DNA of 64,000 nucleotides from NCBI RefSeq assembly GCF_900182605.1, contig NZ_FXTB01000002.1, positions 186,001 through 250,000 on the forward strand, in the 5' to 3' direction. The position numbers were made by a program, and so were the translations under genes. Below the pieces are notes generated by a model. The model had not been told where the DNA came from and searched no databases. It was given only the letters and a program-made list of their open reading frames with translations. The stretch's first letter is position 1. Each line of letters starts with the position of its first letter. The stretch comes from Saccharicrinis carchari. Its GTDB lineage: Bacteria; Bacteroidota; Bacteroidia; Bacteroidales; Marinilabiliaceae. Shown here piece by piece: positions 29,266-38,026 of the stretch.

Positions 29266-30276
29266 ATGAAAAGCCTCTTGGCCATATTTGTCCTGCTTGG
29301 GGTGTTTAAAGTTGCAGAAGCACAAAGGTATTTTGTTACAAATCTGTATATGTACGATATCTTTTTAATGAACCCCGCAGCTGCCGGCATCGATAAATCA
29401 TGCTATAATTTTGGTGCGAACTATCAAAACCAGTGGCTGGGAATGGATAGGGCACCTACCACACAAATGTTAAACTTTCAAGGGCCCTTAATGCAAAACA
29501 TGGGAATGGGCACCTATATGTATAACGATCGAAATGGAAATATGGGCCAATTTGGTTTGCATCAGTCTCTTTCGTACGAAGTAGTCCTCAAAAAATCTCT
29601 ACGCAGGGTAATAACAATGGCGTTTGGATTAGGTGTATTGCTTGAGCAGTCCCGCATTGACGAAAGTAATTTAAACAACCATTTAGGCATTCTGGATCCG
29701 GCAATAGGAGGGGGTGTTACTTCGGGTTGGGGCATGAATGCCAATTCGGGAGTGTTGTTCAAACTCAACGATTACCAGATGGGCTTTTCTGTAAGTAACA
29801 TGTTAGGGCAATTAAATCCACTCTACTTAAATGATGGGGAGCCGAGCCTGGCAATGGACTTTCACCTTCATCTTTCCTCCTTATACAAAGTAGTAAACAG
29901 AGATGTTTACCTGGAGCCATTGATTATGTACCGTCAAAACCAAAATGACGATCAACGACTGGATCTTACATTAAAAGGAACTTTTCCAACACCCAATCCC
30001 GATTATGCTTTATGGGGTGTGGCTTCATACAGAAGAAGCATGGACCATAGGCTGGGCAAGAGTCTGGGGCTTGGAACAACCCTGGGTGTTAATTATCACA
30101 GTTTAAGTTTTGGTATGGAGTTTCAGTTAGGATTAACCGGAGCACAACTTGAATATGGGAGTGCCTATAAATTACTTGTACGATACACTATATGTAATAA
30201 TTTAAAAAACAAAGCCATCCCTTGTTCCGAGATACGCAGAAATAAAAGATCGAGATATGATGGTTTAAGTTGGTAA
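29266..30276 (+). CDS. PorP/SprF family type IX secretion membrane protein (first copy)
   Basis: I chose ATG 29266 (MKSLLAIFVLLG), which gives a clean signal peptide and about 336 residues; the longer frame opens at a TTG. The mature start RYFVTNLYMYDIFLMNPAAAG is the PorP/SprF hallmark, followed by a beta-barrel-like sequence. PorP/SprF proteins sit in the outer membrane and help secrete or anchor type B sorted proteins. It follows the large adhesin gene and lies four bases before the next gene, so this is one operon. Confidence 0.92.
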   Translation: MKSLLAIFVLLGVFKVAEAQRYFVTNLYMYDIFLMNPAAAGIDKSCYNFGANYQNQWLGMDRAPTTQMLNFQGPLMQNMGMGTYMYNDRNGNMGQFGLHQSLSYEVVLKKSLRRVITMAFGLGVLLEQSRIDESNLNNHLGILDPAIGGGVTSGWGMNANSGVLFKLNDYQMGFSVSNMLGQLNPLYLNDGEPSLAMDFHLHLSSLYKVVNRDVYLEPLIMYRQNQNDDQRLDLTLKGTFPTPNPDYALWGVASYRRSMDHRLGKSLGLGTTLGVNYHSLSFGMEFQLGLTGAQLEYGSAYKLLVRYTICNNLKNKAIPCSEIRRNKRSRYDGLSW

Positions 30277-30280
30277 GCAA

Positions 30281-31222
30281 ATGAAAGTACAAAAATGCAT
30301 TAAAATATCCCTTATTTTTTTGGCTGCATGTGTATATGTGCAAGGTTTGTATGCCGTTTCGTCAGGTATGGGAGCCGGTAAGGACCAGGTGCGTGCCTAT
30401 GCCGATTATACTTTAGTAAAAGAAGGTCATTCAGTAATTATAAATGTACTGCACAACGATCAGGGAATTGGGCAAGGGATAAGCGCTTTGCAAATAACCA
30501 TTCAACCCCAAAGAGGCAATGCCGAGGTGGTGGATGGCATTGCAATAAAGTACACATCTATTCATGGTGATATAGGGTCTGATGAATTAACCTATCGCGT
30601 ATGTGCAAAAAATGGAACTTGTGACGAAGCAAAAGTACGTATCGATATTTCAGATTATGATTTTAAGCCGGTTGCCCATAACGATTCACTTGTTCTGAAC
30701 CCCCGTGATATTGCAGCTGTAAATGTATTGGCTAACGACAGTGGTTTATTTGATACCCCCATTGAACTGAAAATAGTGCAAGATGTTAACAATGGCTATA
30801 GCCAGCTTAATGACGACGGTTGGGTGAGAACCACTTTCAACACTGCTTACAATGGGCCGGACTCTTTGCTATATGGGATATCCGACAAAGAAGGGGACTA
30901 TGCACAGGCATGGGTGATGTACCGGGTAAATTCAGGTGTGGAGGATAAAATTTTTATTCCTCAAGGGATTTCTCCAAATGGAGATGGTTTAAACGATAAA
31001 TTTACCATCCCTGATTTGGAAGGTGAGCGCATGCAAATTAAAGTTTTTGATGTGTTTGGTGGCATGGTGTTTTCCGAAAATAATTATCGTAACAATTGGG
31101 ATGCGATAGGCAATAGGGGGAAATATGCAGGCAAGTTGTGCGATAACGGCACCTATTACTATGTTTTAAAGCTGCCTGAAGTAAGTAAGGAGTATGCCGG
31201 CTTTATTTATATCAACAAATAG
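30281..31222 (+). CDS. Small type IX-secreted protein with type B sorting domain
   Basis: This 313-residue protein has a signal peptide (to about residue 25) and two tandem cadherin/Ig-like segments of the VxxNDxG type (about residues 35-130 and 130-215). A complete type B sorting domain follows from IFIPQGISPNGDGLNDKFTI to YAGFIYINK. It is a compact counterpart of the upstream 1513-residue protein. Spacing of four and thirteen bases to its neighbours shows that it is within the adhesin-PorP operon. Confidence 0.9.
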   Translation: MKVQKCIKISLIFLAACVYVQGLYAVSSGMGAGKDQVRAYADYTLVKEGHSVIINVLHNDQGIGQGISALQITIQPQRGNAEVVDGIAIKYTSIHGDIGSDELTYRVCAKNGTCDEAKVRIDISDYDFKPVAHNDSLVLNPRDIAAVNVLANDSGLFDTPIELKIVQDVNNGYSQLNDDGWVRTTFNTAYNGPDSLLYGISDKEGDYAQAWVMYRVNSGVEDKIFIPQGISPNGDGLNDKFTIPDLEGERMQIKVFDVFGGMVFSENNYRNNWDAIGNRGKYAGKLCDNGTYYYVLKLPEVSKEYAGFIYINK

Positions 31223-31234
31223 TGACTATCGAAA

Positions 31235-32227
31235 ATGAAATTGCACATAAATATAACAAAGCGTGTATTAATGTTAGCATTTGCCAGTCTGGTTTATGTA
31301 GTGCTATTTGCCCAGCATAGAGCCTCACCATCAGGGTACATGCAAACGCAATATTTTATAAATCCGGCGTATTCGGCAACTTCAAATACTATGGCTGTTA
31401 ATTTAATGGCACGCAAGCAATGGTGGGGAATAGAGGGTGCGCCAACAAGTTACCGCTTGGCAGCCTATTCGCCCATCAATAACACGCTTATGTCGGTTGG
31501 TGGCGCCCTGAGTTTGGAGGAATATGGTGTTTATAAAGCGTATATGGCAATAATTAGCTATGCCTATTTATTAAAAATATCGCCTGTAACTTTTTTATCC
31601 CTCGGAATTAACACAAATGTGCACAGCCACCAAATAGCATTCAACGAACTAAAGCTGGTAAATAATAACGATCCTTATTTTTCAAATGCTTCCGAAAGCG
31701 AAACGCAAGTAAATATGGCAAGCGGGGCGTTTTTGTATTCGCGAAAATTTTATCTGGGTTTTTCCGTGTCAAACCTGCTGGAGGCTACTAAGGTGTTGCG
31801 AAGCTACGAACCAGATCAAATGCATCAAAAACGCCAATTTTACATGACAATGGGCTATACCTTTCGTCCTAATCAAGAGATAGGTATTCGACCTTCCTTT
31901 TTGAGCCAATACCAAAAACAGGATGCATACAGCCTAACCGGAGGTGTTCAACTAATTTATAAAGATTTATTTTGGGTGGGTGCAGCCTATAGCAAGGGTG
32001 GTTGGATGGGGAGCCTGATTAACCTAAAAGTACAAAAAGATTTTTGGATAGCTTATGCTTTTGACTTTGCGGTGGGCAACAACTTAATAAATCGAAGCAA
32101 TCATGAAATTGCAATTTCGTGCAATATCTATGCTTTCTACAAAAAAAATAAAAAACGTGCCTTCGGTAAGCGAAAGATCAAAAAAGATAAACACAAAGAA
32201 AGTATGAAATCTCTGCGTAACTTCTAA
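31235..32227 (+). CDS. PorP/SprF family type IX secretion membrane protein (second copy)
   Basis: This 330-residue protein has a signal peptide and the mature motif SGYMQTQYFINPAYSATSN, the PorP/SprF equivalent of MNPAAAG. A barrel-like sequence follows, and the C-terminus is a basic Lys-rich tail (about residues 305-330), which is unusual for an outer-membrane protein. It follows the second sorted protein by 13 bases. The order adhesin, PorP, adhesin, PorP suggests each secreted protein has a dedicated partner. Confidence 0.9.
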   Translation: MKLHINITKRVLMLAFASLVYVVLFAQHRASPSGYMQTQYFINPAYSATSNTMAVNLMARKQWWGIEGAPTSYRLAAYSPINNTLMSVGGALSLEEYGVYKAYMAIISYAYLLKISPVTFLSLGINTNVHSHQIAFNELKLVNNNDPYFSNASESETQVNMASGAFLYSRKFYLGFSVSNLLEATKVLRSYEPDQMHQKRQFYMTMGYTFRPNQEIGIRPSFLSQYQKQDAYSLTGGVQLIYKDLFWVGAAYSKGGWMGSLINLKVQKDFWIAYAFDFAVGNNLINRSNHEIAISCNIYAFYKKNKKRAFGKRKIKKDKHKESMKSLRNF

Positions 32228-32257
32228 TTTTGTATGTTTAAAGAAAATTATGCCGCA

Positions 32258-33523
32258 ATGAAAATTAAAGTACTGATTACAATATCTATATTAGTAATAG
32301 TTTTAGTATTTACAGGCAACTGGATTTATGGAAACATATCAGCTAAAAAATTAGATGTACATTTACAGCAACTAAGCGAAAGTGCCCGCCCTTTATATTC
32401 CGATATAAAAGTAAATCCTCTTTGCTCAAAAATTATTTTCAAAAACTTTTCAATTCCCTACCCCAATTCAACATATAAAATAGAAAGCGATGTACTGTGT
32501 GTGAATATAAAGCACAGGGAAGCCATGGAGATAGCCAAAACACAAAAAGTAGATAAGCTCACTGGCTTGAGCCTGGATTTTAAGAATATAAAACTAAGCG
32601 GGGATGGTATGCCCACCTTTGTGAGTGAGGAGCTGTTGTTTGATTTTGAGGGGGATATGAGCCAGGTAAAACTTGCTAAGCTTGAAGAACAGTTTCCGGA
32701 GCAAAAACAAATGATAAGTGTAGAGATTAAAGAGGGGGACTGGATAAAGCCAAAATTAAAAAATACCAACTTTGTTGACCTGCCCATTGAGCTTCCTGAG
32801 ATTGAATATGCCTACATTGTTCTATTATTTAACCATGCCAACAAAACCATGGAACTTGAAAAAATTAGGTTGGAAACTGCCGGATTAGAATTTGAAGGAG
32901 AAACAGAGTTGAGCTATTTTGGTGAGGGTCTCAATGATATTTCTATATCGCAAATTAATATGGAATACAATTGTGTGCTTTCTGATAGCCTAAGCTGGGG
33001 CGATAGTAATAGCTCCGGCAGATATACCGTTCAATCGTTTAGTTCAGCGCTTGAGGGATATATGGAATTAAATGAGAATGGTGAGTTGCAGCCGGCCTTA
33101 TCGCAATTGAGCTTTAACCTTGATTTAAAAGATATAAAAGTTGAATATCAGGGGGCAGCCCGGATGAATATGGAAGCGCAGCTCTCGATGTTGGGTATAA
33201 GCCCTCAGGACTTATGGGTAGATGAAATATCGCTTAATGCAAAAATTGGCGATGGACGGTGTGTAGTAAAAAATACAAAATTACGACTCCCTTTGCTGGA
33301 AGCAACATTAGATGCCAATATAAAATTATTGGGTGATGGCATAGATAGTACAGATATCGAAAATATGGAGTTGAGGCTAAGTAATATAGATTCGGATTTT
33401 AAAATGCACATGAAAAATATTGAACGGGCATTTGGTTTAAAAATACCTTCTGAAGGTGAGGATATTGTATTGCAGATAACAGGTTCGTTAAAAAATCCAA
33501 AAATAAAAGGAATTCATTATTAA
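32258..33523 (+). CDS. AsmA-like membrane-anchored protein
   Basis: The likely start is ATG 32258 (MKIKVLITISILVIVLVF), giving about 421 residues with one N-terminal membrane helix. The rest is beta-rich, with repeated hydrophobic-polar strands. It ends with LQITGSLKNPKIKG, which resembles the closing segment of AsmA-like or GspN-like proteins. It may act in lipid transport or envelope assembly, but no firm family can be assigned. It follows the second PorP gene by about 30 bases and may belong to the same operon. Confidence 0.6.
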   Translation: MKIKVLITISILVIVLVFTGNWIYGNISAKKLDVHLQQLSESARPLYSDIKVNPLCSKIIFKNFSIPYPNSTYKIESDVLCVNIKHREAMEIAKTQKVDKLTGLSLDFKNIKLSGDGMPTFVSEELLFDFEGDMSQVKLAKLEEQFPEQKQMISVEIKEGDWIKPKLKNTNFVDLPIELPEIEYAYIVLLFNHANKTMELEKIRLETAGLEFEGETELSYFGEGLNDISISQINMEYNCVLSDSLSWGDSNSSGRYTVQSFSSALEGYMELNENGELQPALSQLSFNLDLKDIKVEYQGAARMNMEAQLSMLGISPQDLWVDEISLNAKIGDGRCVVKNTKLRLPLLEATLDANIKLLGDGIDSTDIENMELRLSNIDSDFKMHMKNIERAFGLKIPSEGEDIVLQITGSLKNPKIKGIHY

Positions 33524-34158
33524 AAACCGTGGCTTCAATTTTAGCATGCGCGTAACATGTCGCCTTTAATCTTGCTGTGTAGTTTTTATAACAGTTTTAA
33601 ACAATCCGGCTCTTGTATATTGTGCTATATGAAAAGTATAATACGCTGTTGTATTCTTGTTAAAAACAGCCTGTTGGTAAGTAATCTCCTTGATTAATAG
33701 GATCTACTCCGCTGCTAATTCTTTCGCCAAGCTCCTGCTTTGAAGCTGTGGTGCCAGCGTAAGGCGATGGTCGGTGAAGAAAGTTTAGGTGGCACACAGT
33801 CAAATGCTCCAGGCAAATCGGGACAGACATAGGCTTTGGCGTTTTGTTATCGCGCTACACAGAAATACCTGAGTTTTCTTAGATGCACTAATATTACCAA
33901 CATAATTGTTATAAACTATGTTTTGATTAATACATACATTGTTAAATAAGATGGCGCATTGAGTTGCATATCATGTACTACAAAAACTAATTCTTGAAAT
34001 TTGGATATCAGATTAATGCAACTTGAAAGTGGTGAAAAATACTTGAATTCAACAAATAAAAGGAGTAAAATTCCAAATAAATCATCAATTGCATATCGTT
34101 GATATACATATATTTGCGGGTTTGTTGGCAGTCGTTGAAATAATTCTCTACCATTTTA
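33524..34158. other. Long intergenic region, no gene seen
   Basis: These 635 bases lie between the AsmA-like gene and the convergent AraC regulator. No convincing coding frame, tRNA or strong terminator hairpin was found. The composition is AT-rich, with one more GC-rich stretch near 33,700-33,860 that could be decayed coding sequence. Confidence 0.45.
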
Positions 34159-35022
34159 TTATATGTAGTCCGAAGGATTTTTGCTCGTGTATTTTTTAAA
34201 AACAGTAGCGAAGTACGATGGCGAGCTAAAATTTAATTCATACGCGACACCTGAAACTGATTTTTGTTCGGGAAGCATTATTTTGGCAGTATTAATTTTA
34301 TTTTTCATAATGAAATCCATGGGTGTAGTTCCTATTTCTTTTTTAAACCGGTGCTTAAAGTGAGAGAGGGAAAGATTTGCTTTATCTGCAAGGTGGGTAA
34401 GACTGATTTCTTCCTTTATATTGTCGCAGATAAACGTACATATATTGGCGAAGGTATCACTAATGGTTATTTTTGAAGATTTCTCACCGTATGCTATAAT
34501 ATTTAATAAAAAGCTTAACAACAGGTTTGTTATTTTAATCTTTTTATAAACATCGTTCTCATTGTTGTTATAGATTTGAAATATTTTTTCAATATCATTT
34601 TTAACCCCATGCGGCACTTTAAACAAACGGTTTTTATTTAATTGCAGCAGCCTATCCACTAATAGTTTGGTTTCAATGCTTCTAAGGTTAAGTAATTTTT
34701 GTTCATTTCGGGGAATATGGATAATCAACCAAAACAATTGGCCTTTTTCCTCCGGAAAACCTTTGGTTCCATGCTCTTCTCCGGGAAACGTTAGCAGAAT
34801 ATTTCCGCCCGTCATATGGTAATCCTTCCCTTCTATATAATAGTACTGTGAACCTTTGTCAAGAAAGACTATTTCAAGCATATCATTGTGTCTGTGCATT
34901 TCCAGGCCTTTTTTCATTTCCCGATAATTGTACTTCCCGATTACTTTTGCACTCCGAAAACCTAAGCGTTCTAAATCAATTATAAAACGTTCTTTTGTTG
35001 ATTGCTTATCTAGCCCTTTCAT
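34159..35022 (-). CDS. AraC family transcriptional regulator
   Basis: This 287-residue protein has an N-terminal cupin-like sensor region (about residues 25-110, with HRHNDMLEIVFLDKGSQYYYIEG and LLTFPGEEHG) and a C-terminal AraC double helix-turn-helix (about 190-287). The second helix region reads SVSGVAYELNFSSPSYFATVFKKYTSKNPSDY. Cupin-AraC regulators often sense sugars. It sits at the left border of the glycoside hydrolase cluster in the opposite orientation, so it is a good candidate regulator of that cluster, although this is inferred from position only. Confidence 0.92.
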   Translation of the reverse strand: MKGLDKQSTKERFIIDLERLGFRSAKVIGKYNYREMKKGLEMHRHNDMLEIVFLDKGSQYYYIEGKDYHMTGGNILLTFPGEEHGTKGFPEEKGQLFWLIIHIPRNEQKLLNLRSIETKLLVDRLLQLNKNRLFKVPHGVKNDIEKIFQIYNNNENDVYKKIKITNLLLSFLLNIIAYGEKSSKITISDTFANICTFICDNIKEEISLTHLADKANLSLSHFKHRFKKEIGTTPMDFIMKNKINTAKIMLPEQKSVSGVAYELNFSSPSYFATVFKKYTSKNPSDYI

Positions 35023-35096
35023 CTTTGAATTAGTATTGTCGCACTAAAATTAACAATATCTATTGAAACCATCGGTATGTTTGTGAATGAAACGAG

Positions 35097-35114
35097 CCAT
35101 GAGACCATTTCACA
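35097..35114 (+). repeat. 18-base dispersed repeat, copy 2
   Basis: Identical to 24,552-24,569. It lies just before the broken EEP gene. Confidence 0.6.
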
Positions 35115-35255
35115 CACAGCGAGGTCATTTTGGTTGAGTGCCCTTTTTGTCAACAGAAAAGCCCGTCTGTAGAAAGGACACGCAAAAAAGCATCTAGAAA
35201 TGAAGTTCTTGCGAATGCGTTTAAAATAAGAGTATTTATAAGTTATAGTATTATC

Positions 35256-35515
35256 ATGAAGAAAGAGAGTGTCCTACTTGTTACCATCTTGCTTCTGTTA
35301 TCACCTTACGTTGCTTCAAAAGGCACGAGCTTTAAGAGTGATCATAATCCCGGGCATAAAGCAGAGTTACGCATATTAACTATGAATGTTTTAAACTCGA
35401 AGATGCATGAGGGCTGGAATGATACCGGTTGGAACGGAGCAGGGTGTTCCAGAGGGGAGCAGGTAGTAAAAGTGATGATTAAAACAAAGGCGGATATTAT
35501 TTGTGTGTAAGAATA
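35256..35515 (+). pseudogene. Endonuclease/exonuclease/phosphatase (EEP) family protein, N-terminal fragment
   Basis: From ATG 35256 there is a signal peptide (MKKESVLLVTILLLLSPYVAS) and the first EEP motifs: LRILTMNVLN (metal-binding Asn) and ADIICV. The next codon, where the family has Gln of the VQE motif, is TAA. Reading past it gives EYLHN before similarity ends in a scrap of a GH89 gene. The roughly 86 residues kept are less than a third of an EEP enzyme. The matching C-terminal part appears 4 kb downstream at 39,483-39,786. Confidence 0.75.
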
Positions 35516-35520
35516 TTTGC

Positions 35521-35572
35521 ACAATGATTTTGGGACTGGGAAACATGGGAGCAGGAAATTGACTGGATAGCC
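35521..35572 (+). pseudogene. Fragment of a GH89 alpha-N-acetylglucosaminidase gene
   Basis: These 52 bases closely match 40,216-40,269 inside the first GH89 gene (the segment encoding WDWERWEQEIDWMA). There are two substitutions and a small indel. They lie out of frame at the breakpoint of the EEP fragment. This is a relic of a rearrangement or duplication, not a gene. Confidence 0.8.
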
Positions 35573-35713
35573 CTCAAAAACTACAAAAAGCATAACCACG
35601 ACATGGTGGTAGGTCGTGATTTTTTTTACATCCCGCTCTGCACCATGTTCTTTGGCTATTTTTCTAATATCGCTCTTGTCAAGGAACTTTAATAGTTGAT
35701 TAAATATTGGCAT
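35567..35713 (-). pseudogene. IS4-type transposase, N-terminal fragment
   Basis: On the minus strand the frame starts MPIFNQLLKFLDKSDIRKIA and continues through a DVKKITTYHHVVVMLFVVFEGY segment. This resembles the N-terminal DUF4372 domain of IS4-family transposases. Similarity stops after about 49 residues, where it runs into the GH89 scrap. It marks a lost insertion sequence at the rearrangement point. Confidence 0.6.
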
Positions 35714-35848
35714 CGGCTAAAAATTGTACTTTTACCCATGGCTAAATTTTTGTCTCGAAAACTCAAAGATAGCCAAACCGGGTTGGTCTGAAAAATGACC
35801 GCCCGGTTAAATGTTTCTGCCGGACACTAATGTAAATAAATAAGGAGT

Positions 35849-37666
35849 ATGACACATGTTCGTTTTATTTTAATTCAGTTAATTTTTCTGATTTCTGTTT
35901 CAGGATTTTCAGAAGAACTTAAACTAACCGACTTTGGTGTTAAACCCTGGTCTTTTCAAAATGCCTCCCCTGCCATTGCTAAAGCACTTGAGTCAGTGAG
36001 AGGCCGGGAAAATGTGGTTCTGAAATTTCCCGGCGGGCGCATTGATCTGTGGCCTGAAGCTGCGGTGAAAAAGGAGCTCTATATTTCCAACACGACTGAA
36101 AACGATACCCTGTCAAAAGTAAAAAACCTGGGTATCTGCATCGAAGACTTTTCTAATATAACCCTTGAAGGAAATAATACCCTGGTTGTGTTGCATGGCA
36201 AAATGGTTTCATTTGCCGTTTTAAATAGCCGAAACGTTACCATCCGAAATATCCGATTCGACTACGAGCATCCTACCATGGCGGAATTAAAGATAGTTGA
36301 AGTCTCCAATGACCGGACAAAACTGGAGACCCACCCGGATACAAAATTTGAAGTACACGATGGGCAGTTACTGTTTTACGGTGAAGGGTGGGGGACCAGG
36401 CCGATGCACACGGTTATTGTAAAACCGGCAGAGGACAAAGTGTTTCGTAGTTCATGGGCACCTTTTGCTCAATTTAAGGCAACAAAGGAGTCATTTAACA
36501 CCATTGCTTTTGATGGCGATGTTTCAGAAGCAGGTTTTGAAACTGGTGATATCCTTACTATTCGCAATCCATACCGCGACAATTGTGGCGGGTTTATCAA
36601 CCTCAGCCAAAATGTTGTGCTTGAAAATGTGAAGATGCACTACATTCACGGGATGGGCATTGTGTCGCAGTTCTCCGAAAATATAACATTCAAGAAAGTG
36701 GAAGTGGCCCCCCGTGAAGAATCCGGGCGAACCATTGCAGCTTTTGCCGATTGTTTTCATTTCTCGGGCTGCAAAGGATTGATTGAAGTGGATAGCTGTC
36801 GCACTTCGGGTTCGCACGACGACCCGATGAACGTGCACGGCACCCATCTTAAAATTACAAAGATTGAAGAAAAGCAGCTCACACTCCGTTTTATGCACCA
36901 TCAAACCTATGGATTCAAGGCCTTTTTTGCCGGTGATTCAGTGGCTTTCGTGAGACCGGAAAACTTATTGGTCTATGATTTTGGAATAGTGAAAAGAGCC
37001 CACCTTATCTCCAAACGCGAAATGGTGCTGGAAATGGTGGACAGCCTACCCACAGATTTAAAAGAAGACGATTGTCTCGAAAATATAACCTGGACGCCGG
37101 AGGTAATCGTACGTAACAATCATTTTGAACGGACCAGTACCCGCGGATTGCTGGTAACCACCCGGCGAAGAGTTTTAATAGAGAATAACACCTTCTACCG
37201 TACAGGGATGCACGGTATTTTAATTACCAACGATTGTAATTTTTGGTACGAATCCGGTCCGGTACGCGATTTAACCATTCGCGGGAACCGATTTGCGCAA
37301 TGCCCTTTCAAACAAGGGGATAGAGGGTATGTTATTTCCATTCAACCCGAAACCCATAATTTTCCGAAAGGCAAATACATCCATTCCAATATCCGCATTG
37401 AGGATAATGTTTTTGAATGCGCCGGTAGCGCTGTATTGTTTGCCCGCTCGGTGAATCATTTGAAATTTAAGAATAACGACGTAAACTTAAAACCCTTCAA
37501 TCCATCAGAGAATGCCACGGTTGCCACCTTTGATCTAGAACATTGCAGAGATGTAGAGATAGATAATAATCGGTTTACCGGATTTGAAGGGGAAAAATTG
37601 AACGTCAAATACATGTCAAAAACGGAAATCAAGACCGGGAGGAGAGTATTTAAGCAGGGTTTTTAG
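35849..37666 (+). CDS. GH110 alpha-1,3-galactosidase
   Basis: This 605-residue secreted protein has a signal peptide (to about residue 21) and a right-handed parallel beta-helix with many N-x-x-I/V-x-x-N turns. It matches the GH110 family, which removes terminal alpha-1,3-linked galactose, including from blood group B-type structures. A conserved acidic motif, SHDDPMNVHGT, lies near residues 322-332 (Asp324, Asp325). It would act early in trimming capped animal glycans. The ribosome-binding AAGGAG lies only one base before the ATG, so initiation may be inefficient or the start slightly different. It is the first intact gene of the cluster. Confidence 0.85.
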   Translation: MTHVRFILIQLIFLISVSGFSEELKLTDFGVKPWSFQNASPAIAKALESVRGRENVVLKFPGGRIDLWPEAAVKKELYISNTTENDTLSKVKNLGICIEDFSNITLEGNNTLVVLHGKMVSFAVLNSRNVTIRNIRFDYEHPTMAELKIVEVSNDRTKLETHPDTKFEVHDGQLLFYGEGWGTRPMHTVIVKPAEDKVFRSSWAPFAQFKATKESFNTIAFDGDVSEAGFETGDILTIRNPYRDNCGGFINLSQNVVLENVKMHYIHGMGIVSQFSENITFKKVEVAPREESGRTIAAFADCFHFSGCKGLIEVDSCRTSGSHDDPMNVHGTHLKITKIEEKQLTLRFMHHQTYGFKAFFAGDSVAFVRPENLLVYDFGIVKRAHLISKREMVLEMVDSLPTDLKEDDCLENITWTPEVIVRNNHFERTSTRGLLVTTRRRVLIENNTFYRTGMHGILITNDCNFWYESGPVRDLTIRGNRFAQCPFKQGDRGYVISIQPETHNFPKGKYIHSNIRIEDNVFECAGSAVLFARSVNHLKFKNNDVNLKPFNPSENATVATFDLEHCRDVEIDNNRFTGFEGEKLNVKYMSKTEIKTGRRVFKQGF

Positions 37667-38026
37667 TCCATATGCTTTTTGCCAAACATGCTCAACCCCT
37701 TGTCGGTTCGAACCGCTACCCAAGTTTTATTGGAAACTAAAAGGAAATGACAGCGCATTGGGCAGCTTTTTTTTGGCCTGAAGGACCTGAATCAATAATA
37801 TAGGGCATCGCACTTTACCGACCCTGAAGGGGCTCTCGCTCAACACGCTGGAATTGTGGATGTTATAAAATTATGTCATTGGCAGTTCTTTAAAGCGAGT
37901 AATCTGTTGATGATAAGTGTTTTATTTGGTGCAGTTATGTGTCCAAAAAGCTAAATAAGTCATATGGATCAGCTATTAATACGGATATCAATTAAAAATA
38001 ATTAGAGAATATAAAAATTACAAATT
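37667..38026. other. Intergenic region, no gene seen
   Basis: These 360 bases between GH110 and the metallophosphoesterase gene hold no coding frame that I can support. A T-run near 37,766 (eight T after a GC-rich stretch) may be part of a weak terminator. Confidence 0.45.

Noticed and set aside
33700-33860. Possible non-coding RNA or pseudogene in the GC-richer part of the 635-base gap
   Set aside because: No hairpin, motif or translated similarity was found that would support it.
35130-35510. Intact small secreted protein of 126 residues
   Set aside because: The sequence matches the start of EEP enzymes and ends at a stop inside the VQE motif; the first 42 codons upstream of ATG 35256 do not look like protein.
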